DNA from: Desulfuromonadaceae bacterium
GTDB lineage: Bacteria; Desulfobacterota; Desulfuromonadia; Desulfuromonadales; SZUA-540
Direction of reading: 5' to 3'
Assembly: GCA_003250235.1 (NCBI GenBank)
Contig: QKGY01000043.1
Location: forward strand, 1-10,713
DNA length: 10,713 nt
The notes below the pieces were generated by a model. The model did not search any database. It was not told the DNA's origin and saw only the letters and a list, made by a program, of their open reading frames with translations. The position numbers and the translations under genes are program-made. Shown in pieces: positions 6,783-10,713 of this stretch (position 1 is the first letter of the stretch; each line of letters begins with the position of its first letter).

Positions 6783-9020
6783 ATGAAAGAAAAACTACTG
6801 GCGTCCGCGCAAAAAAACCTCCAGAAAGGCCAGTTGGCCAAAGCGATCAAAGACTACCAGAAGCTGGTAGGAGCCGATCCCAGGGACATCCGGCACAGGC
6901 AGAAACTGGCGGAACTCTGTAGTCGCGCCAAAATGATCGATGAGGCGCTTGAGGAATATGAAAAAGTCGCCAAGCATTTTTCGGACAGCGGTTTTTATCT
7001 CAAGGCCATCGCTGTCTACAAGCAGATGCAGAAGCTCGACCCCAGTCAGCCTAAGTTCTATATGCGTTTGGCCGAGTTGAATGAAAAACAGGGGCTGGTC
7101 GGTAATGCCCTTGCCGAGTATCGTCATCTGGTGGCCTACTACGAAAAGCAGAAAATGCTCAGTGAGGCCATCGAAGTCCTTCAGAAGATGAAGGGACTTG
7201 AACCGGAAAACCTCAATATCCGCGTCAAGATTGCCGAGAGCTACGTTCAAAACCACCACAGTGACAAGGCCAAGGTGGAGTTCCAGGAAGTCCTGGGGAT
7301 TCTTGAAGCGAAGAAGGATTACCCCCGCATCTTCAAACTCTACGAAATCTTCCTCCCGCTGTTCCCTGATGATCCTTCCATGAAGGCAGGTCTCGCCGAC
7401 ACACTGATTCAACGCGGTGAGGCTGAAAAGGGGATCCATCTGCTCAAGGGGCTGCTGAGAAGCAACCCTGGTGATGCCAAGATCCTGCAGATTCTTGCAC
7501 GGTGTTATCGGGCGACCGAAGATTTTGAAAATGAAAGACTTACCTACCAACATCTGCTGAAGTCCACCCCCGGTGACCTGAACCTCCAGGAAGCGTACGC
7601 CCGGGCCTGTCTCGACAGCGGTGAAGCCGCCCGCGCGCTTGAGTCACTCGAACAGTCCAAGAGCGACTTCATGGAAGCTGACAAGCTTTCTGAACTTAAA
7701 AGTCTCTACGAAGCGCTTCAGCAAGCATTGCCTGGCAATAAGCGGGTAGCCCATTCTCTTCGCAGCATTTACGAGGCGACCGGTGAGGGGGACAAACTTT
7801 TCGATGTCCTCTCCGATTCGGCGGATTTCGAAGCCCTGTCCGCTGCCCCTGAGGTTTCGGAAGAGTTGGCGTTAGGCGAAGAAGAAGAGATTGAGGCCCT
7901 GGAAGAGCTTGACGAGATCGCCGAATCTGTAGAGGAGGTCGAAGAACTCGGTGCCGAAATCGAGCCTCTTTCTCTTGATGCTGTCGCAGAGGTTGAGCCC
8001 CTCCCGGTTGATCTTGCCGAAGACTCCGAAGACCTGGACATGGATATGGAGCTTGAGCTCGAGATCGACGATGAATCCGCTGCAGAGGAACTTACTCTAC
8101 AGGATGAATACGTCGATCTCGAGGTTGAGGAGGCTCCCGCAGAAGAGGCTATCCCGGAAGACCTGCAGATGGAAGAGGCTCCATCCGATGACATTGCCGG
8201 ACTTATGGAACTCAATTTCGATGACGAGTTCTCCGAGGAGGTGACTGCGCCTGCGATGGACAGCCAGGCGGAACTCGAAGAGGCGGAGTTCTATCTGCAG
8301 CAGGATCTTCTCGATGAAGCCGAACAGATTTGCCAGCGCCTTATCGAAGCCGACCCCACGCTTTTTGAGGCCCGGGAAAAACTTGAGGAAATCCAGTCCC
8401 GCCGCGCTGAAGCGCTTCCTGAGGAGAAGGGGGAAGAGGAGTATTTTGATCTTGCGGCGGAAATTATGGATGACGGCGCGTTTGAGGCGACCGAAGGCCT
8501 GTCCGGCGTGGACGAATCCGACCGGTTCCGCTTTGACGGTGTTTTCTCCGAGTTCAAAAAAGGGGTTGAACAGCAAATCGAGGTGGATGATGCTGAGGCG
8601 CACTACAACCTCGGGATTGCCTACAAGGAGATGGGGCTTCTGGATGATGCCATTGCCGAGTTTGAGAAGACCATGAAAAACCCGGCCCGGTTTGTCGATT
8701 GTACGACACTGAAAGGGATTTGCCTGGCGGAAAAAGGATCTTTCGAAAATGCGGAGAAAACCTTTAAAAATGGCCTGGCATTCCCGTCTCTGGAGGATGA
8801 AGAACGTATCAGCCTATACTACGAACTTGGTTTGCTCTATGAGGTCTGGGGTAAACCCAAGGAAGCCTTCGATTGTTTCAAAAAGGTGGCTGCTGCCGAT
8901 TCCTTTTTCCGTAACGTCGCTGAAAAACTCTCCCTTCTTGGCAAGGAACTCGGGATTCAATCTTCGGATGAGGGGGCCGATATCTCCAGGAGCAAGAAGG
9001 ACCGCGTCTCCTACGTGTAG
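6783..9020 (+). CDS. Large tetratricopeptide-repeat protein with a long acidic central linker
   Basis: 745 residues from ATG 6783. Numbered from there, residues about 3-335 form an N-terminal TPR array starting KEKLLASAQKNLQKGQ, with repeated LxELxxKxGxxxxALxEY-type helices. Residues 339-518 contain no Lys, Arg or His and about 70 Asp/Glu. TPRs resume at about 496-545 and 600-718, where AHYNLGIAYKEMGLLDDAIAEF is followed by helices like SLYYELGLLYEVWGKPKEAFDCF. No signal peptide or membrane segment is seen, so it is probably a cytoplasmic scaffold. The layout recalls FimV-like proteins (acidic linker plus C-terminal TPR), but no LysM domain or membrane anchor is present. An in-frame GTG at 6768 would add five residues. 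ATG 6783 is preferred because family similarity starts there and AGGTGA (6766-6771) lies upstream. The AAA ATPase starts 27 bases downstream, so the two are probably co-transcribed. Function unknown. Confidence 0.88.
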   Translation: MKEKLLASAQKNLQKGQLAKAIKDYQKLVGADPRDIRHRQKLAELCSRAKMIDEALEEYEKVAKHFSDSGFYLKAIAVYKQMQKLDPSQPKFYMRLAELNEKQGLVGNALAEYRHLVAYYEKQKMLSEAIEVLQKMKGLEPENLNIRVKIAESYVQNHHSDKAKVEFQEVLGILEAKKDYPRIFKLYEIFLPLFPDDPSMKAGLADTLIQRGEAEKGIHLLKGLLRSNPGDAKILQILARCYRATEDFENERLTYQHLLKSTPGDLNLQEAYARACLDSGEAARALESLEQSKSDFMEADKLSELKSLYEALQQALPGNKRVAHSLRSIYEATGEGDKLFDVLSDSADFEALSAAPEVSEELALGEEEEIEALEELDEIAESVEEVEELGAEIEPLSLDAVAEVEPLPVDLAEDSEDLDMDMELELEIDDESAAEELTLQDEYVDLEVEEAPAEEAIPEDLQMEEAPSDDIAGLMELNFDDEFSEEVTAPAMDSQAELEEAEFYLQQDLLDEAEQICQRLIEADPTLFEAREKLEEIQSRRAEALPEEKGEEEYFDLAAEIMDDGAFEATEGLSGVDESDRFRFDGVFSEFKKGVEQQIEVDDAEAHYNLGIAYKEMGLLDDAIAEFEKTMKNPARFVDCTTLKGICLAEKGSFENAEKTFKNGLAFPSLEDEERISLYYELGLLYEVWGKPKEAFDCFKKVAAADSFFRNVAEKLSLLGKELGIQSSDEGADISRSKKDRVSYV

Positions 9021-9047
9021 CATGGGTTAGGCTGAGGGGGATGATCG

Positions 9048-9953
9048 ATGAGCTATAGTGAACATTTCGGGTTGGAGCGAGAACCTTTTTCCAATGCCCC
9101 GGATGCGCGCTTTTATTTTAACAGTGACCAGCACAGTCAGGCGTTGATCCGGCTACGCTACGCTGTAGACTCCAACAAAGGGCTTGCTCTGATTGTCGGT
9201 GGAGTCGGTACCGGGAAGACAACCCTGGCCCGGCGCATGCTCGCGAGCCTGCCTGATGACAAGTATGAGTCTTCGCTGCTCGTCATGGTGCATTCCGGGA
9301 TAACAGCAGAATGGATCCTGACGCGCATCGCCATGCAACTCGGGGTGGAAGAGCCGGCACCGGATCGGCTTGCCTTGCTCAAGCAGCTTTACGAGCGGTT
9401 GCTGCAGATCGAGGCCTCAGGCCGTAAAGCCGTGGTTCTCATCGATGAAGCTCAGATGCTTCACAGCAAGGAACTGATGGAGGAATTTCGTGGGCTGCTC
9501 AACCTGGAAATCCCTGGCAAGAAGCTCCTGAACATCGTCTTCTTCGGCCTGCACGAAGTGGAGGATTGCCTGCAGCTGGACGAGCCTCTGGCGCAGCGGG
9601 TTGCCGTAAAATTCAGCCTCAAATCCTTTTCCGTCGAGGCGACGGAAGCCTACATCAAACATCGACTCCAGGTGGCCAAGGCCAAAAGGATGCTTTTCGA
9701 ACCCGATACGATAGCTGCCATCCACAGTTACGCGGGAGGGGTCCCGCGTTTGATCAATACGGTGTGTGACAACTGCCTGTTCGAGGCGTATCTGCAGAAA
9801 CTTGATAGTGTCACTTTGAAGATTGTCACCAGTGTCGCCGGGGATCTGGGTTTGCTTAGTAAACCTTTGGCTGGCGGGGCTCCCAAAGATGATCTCGCCG
9901 AGCTTGACGAAATTGAAAGTATGCTGGAGAGCCTTGAGCAGGGAGCCAAGTGA
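9048..9953 (+). CDS. ExeA/GspA/MshM-like AAA ATPase
   Basis: 301 residues. It opens with YSEHFGLEREPFSNAPDARFY-type sequence, the hallmark N terminus of the ExeA/GspA/MshM ATPase group. Walker A GGVGTGKT is at 51-58 and Walker B VVLIDEAQ at 129-136 (Asp133, Glu134). The sensor-1 strand NIVFFG is at 162-167, followed by LHEVED where ExeA proteins often have a Q-P-E motif. A likely arginine finger lies in LAQRV (Arg184), and GGVPRLIN (230-237) supplies sensor 2 (Arg234). A short acidic tail ends the protein. Unlike full-length ExeA there is no transmembrane segment or peptidoglycan-binding domain, so it should be a soluble cytoplasmic ATPase. The start is supported by GAGGGGG (9034-9040) 7 bases before ATG 9048. 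It is the second gene after the TPR protein and is followed by a strong terminator. A role in pilus, secretion or envelope assembly is inference; the substrate is unknown. Confidence 0.9.
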   Translation: MSYSEHFGLEREPFSNAPDARFYFNSDQHSQALIRLRYAVDSNKGLALIVGGVGTGKTTLARRMLASLPDDKYESSLLVMVHSGITAEWILTRIAMQLGVEEPAPDRLALLKQLYERLLQIEASGRKAVVLIDEAQMLHSKELMEEFRGLLNLEIPGKKLLNIVFFGLHEVEDCLQLDEPLAQRVAVKFSLKSFSVEATEAYIKHRLQVAKAKRMLFEPDTIAAIHSYAGGVPRLINTVCDNCLFEAYLQKLDSVTLKIVTSVAGDLGLLSKPLAGGAPKDDLAELDEIESMLESLEQGAK

Positions 9954-9989
9954 CGTCTTCATTCCGTTCGTGTATGACAACAGTACGAC

Positions 9990-10020
9990 AACGGCCGGGG
10001 AAATCCGGCCGTTTGTTTTT
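9990..10020 (+). terminator. Rho-independent terminator after the TPR-ATPase unit
   Basis: AACGGCCGG (9990-9998) pairs perfectly with CCGGCCGTT (10005-10013). The loop is GGAAAT, or a GAAA tetraloop closed by a G-U pair. The 3' arm runs into TTTGTTTTT (10012-10020). The stem is very GC-rich and lies 36 bases after the ATPase stop. No A-run precedes the stem, so it acts on plus-strand transcripts only. Confidence 0.93.
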
Positions 10021-10037
10021 CTGTCGCTGAAAAAGGC

Positions 10038-10052
10038 TGTTATATTGAGGAG
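10038..10052 (+). promoter_or_regulatory. Extended -10 element and close-set ribosome binding site before mutL
   Basis: TG at 10038-10039 plus one base precedes TATATT (10041-10046), a 5-of-6 match in an extended -10 arrangement. No recognisable -35 exists; the position falls in the terminator T-run. GAGGAG (10047-10052) follows, ending only 2 bases before ATG 10055. If this -10 is used, transcription would start at about 10052-10054, practically at the start codon. Either the promoter is elsewhere or mutL has a leaderless transcript. Confidence 0.4.
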
Positions 10053-10054
10053 CC

Positions 10055-10713
10055 ATGAATCAGAAGATACAGCTTCTTCCTGAACGTTTGTGTAACCAGA
10101 TTGCTGCGGGTGAGGTCGTCGAACGGCCCTCTTCCGTCGTGAAAGAATTGGTGGAAAACGCCCTGGACGCCGGGGCGTCGGTTGTTCGTATCGACGTGGA
10201 AAAGGGCGGCCGGAGTCTGATCCGGGTGACAGACGACGGCTCGGGGATGGGGCGCGAGGATGCCTTTCTGTGTCTTGAGAGACATGCTACGAGTAAGATA
10301 CGCAGTGACGAGGATTTGTTTCACATCCATACTCTGGGGTTTCGAGGGGAAGCGCTCCCTTCAATTTCCGCCGTATCCCGTCTGACCCTTCGGACTCGTG
10401 AGAAAGACTCTCTCGAAGGACTTGAAATTTATATGGAAGGGGGAACGGTCAAAAGGGCGGATGCGGTGGGCATGCCCGCGGGCACGACCATCGAGGTTCG
10501 CAATCTTTTTTTTAACCTGCCCGCCCGAAGAAAGTTTCTGCGGAGCGAAGAAACCGAGCTGGGCCACATCGGGGATGTTGTGACCAAACTTGCCTTGGCG
10601 CGGCCCGATGTCCAGTTCCGATTGATGCATAACGGTAAAACCCTCCTCGATGTCTACCGGCACAACAGCATTCAGGAGCGGGTACTCGCCTTGCTGGGCC
10701 GGACCCTGGCGCA
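10055..10713 (+). CDS. mutL: DNA mismatch repair protein MutL, N-terminal ATPase part (3'-partial)
   Basis: 219 complete codons are visible before the window ends. MutL is the ATP-dependent matchmaker that couples MutS mismatch recognition to strand incision. The GHKL ATPase fold is intact so far. NQIAAGEVVERP (14-25) is followed by KELVENALDAGA (30-41), holding the general-base Glu31 and Mg-ligand Asn35 by analogy with E. coli Glu29 and Asn33. DDGSGM (60-65), HATSKI (77-82), GFRGEAL (95-101) and GTTIEVRNLFFNLPARRKFL also match the family. The start ATG is chosen because family similarity begins a few residues later, although GAGGAG is only 2 bases upstream. It begins 34 bases after the terminator T-run, so it is separated from the ATPase transcript. 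The C-terminal dimerisation/endonuclease domain lies outside the window. Confidence 0.97.
   Translation, partial: MNQKIQLLPERLCNQIAAGEVVERPSSVVKELVENALDAGASVVRIDVEKGGRSLIRVTDDGSGMGREDAFLCLERHATSKIRSDEDLFHIHTLGFRGEALPSISAVSRLTLRTREKDSLEGLEIYMEGGTVKRADAVGMPAGTTIEVRNLFFNLPARRKFLRSEETELGHIGDVVTKLALARPDVQFRLMHNGKTLLDVYRHNSIQERVLALLGRTLA

Noticed and set aside
7769..8215. Serine-rich minus-strand open frame of about 148 codons
   Set aside because: It is the mirror of the GAA/GAG/GAT/GAC-rich acidic linker, whose reverse complement reads as Ser and similar codons. No independent evidence supports it.
9417..9980. Minus-strand open frame of about 187 codons opposite the ATPase 3' half
   Set aside because: Walker B, sensor 2 and the rest of the ATPase lie on the plus strand here. 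The antisense product shows no motif.

Overview
The window is a dense, entirely plus-strand stretch of housekeeping and cell-biology genes from what looks like a Desulfuromonadia bacterium (Geobacter, Desulfuromonas or Pelobacter relatives). That guess rests on three things: the DHH-CBS-CBS-tRNA nucleotidyltransferase fusion, the site-2 protease/scpA/scpB/rluB cluster, and a large TPR protein paired with a short ExeA-like ATPase. It comes from remembered family resemblance, not from a search. No mobile element, CRISPR array, tRNA, rRNA or transferred island is visible, and base composition looks even throughout.

Layout. (1) 1-2283 is the 3' part of a multidomain tRNA nucleotidyltransferase; its 5' end lies outside the window. 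(2) A 117-base gap with a possible sigma70-type promoter leads to a compact run: an M50 site-2 protease (2401-3087), scpA (3100-3867), scpB (3845-4468, overlapping scpA) and an RluB-type pseudouridine synthase (4477-5184). (3) After 57 bases comes a short-form glucose-6-phosphate isomerase (5242-6633) with a strong ribosome binding site. (4) A 134-base gap carries a perfect TTGACA and an inverted repeat. It leads into a two-gene unit: a 745-residue TPR protein with an extremely acidic central linker (6783-9020) and a 301-residue ExeA/GspA-like AAA ATPase (9048-9953). This unit is closed by a clear intrinsic terminator (9990-10020). (5) mutL begins at 10055 and runs off the window end.

How the genes relate. 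ScpA and ScpB are the non-SMC subunits of the chromosome condensation complex and are clearly co-expressed. RluB modifies 23S rRNA, the nucleotidyltransferase matures tRNA 3' ends, Pgi links glycolysis and gluconeogenesis, and MutL serves mismatch repair. These are ordinary core functions. The least explained part is the TPR-ATPase pair. Its architecture suggests a scaffold and a motor or switch ATPase, possibly tied to envelope, pilus or secretion assembly, but the sequence does not prove a function.
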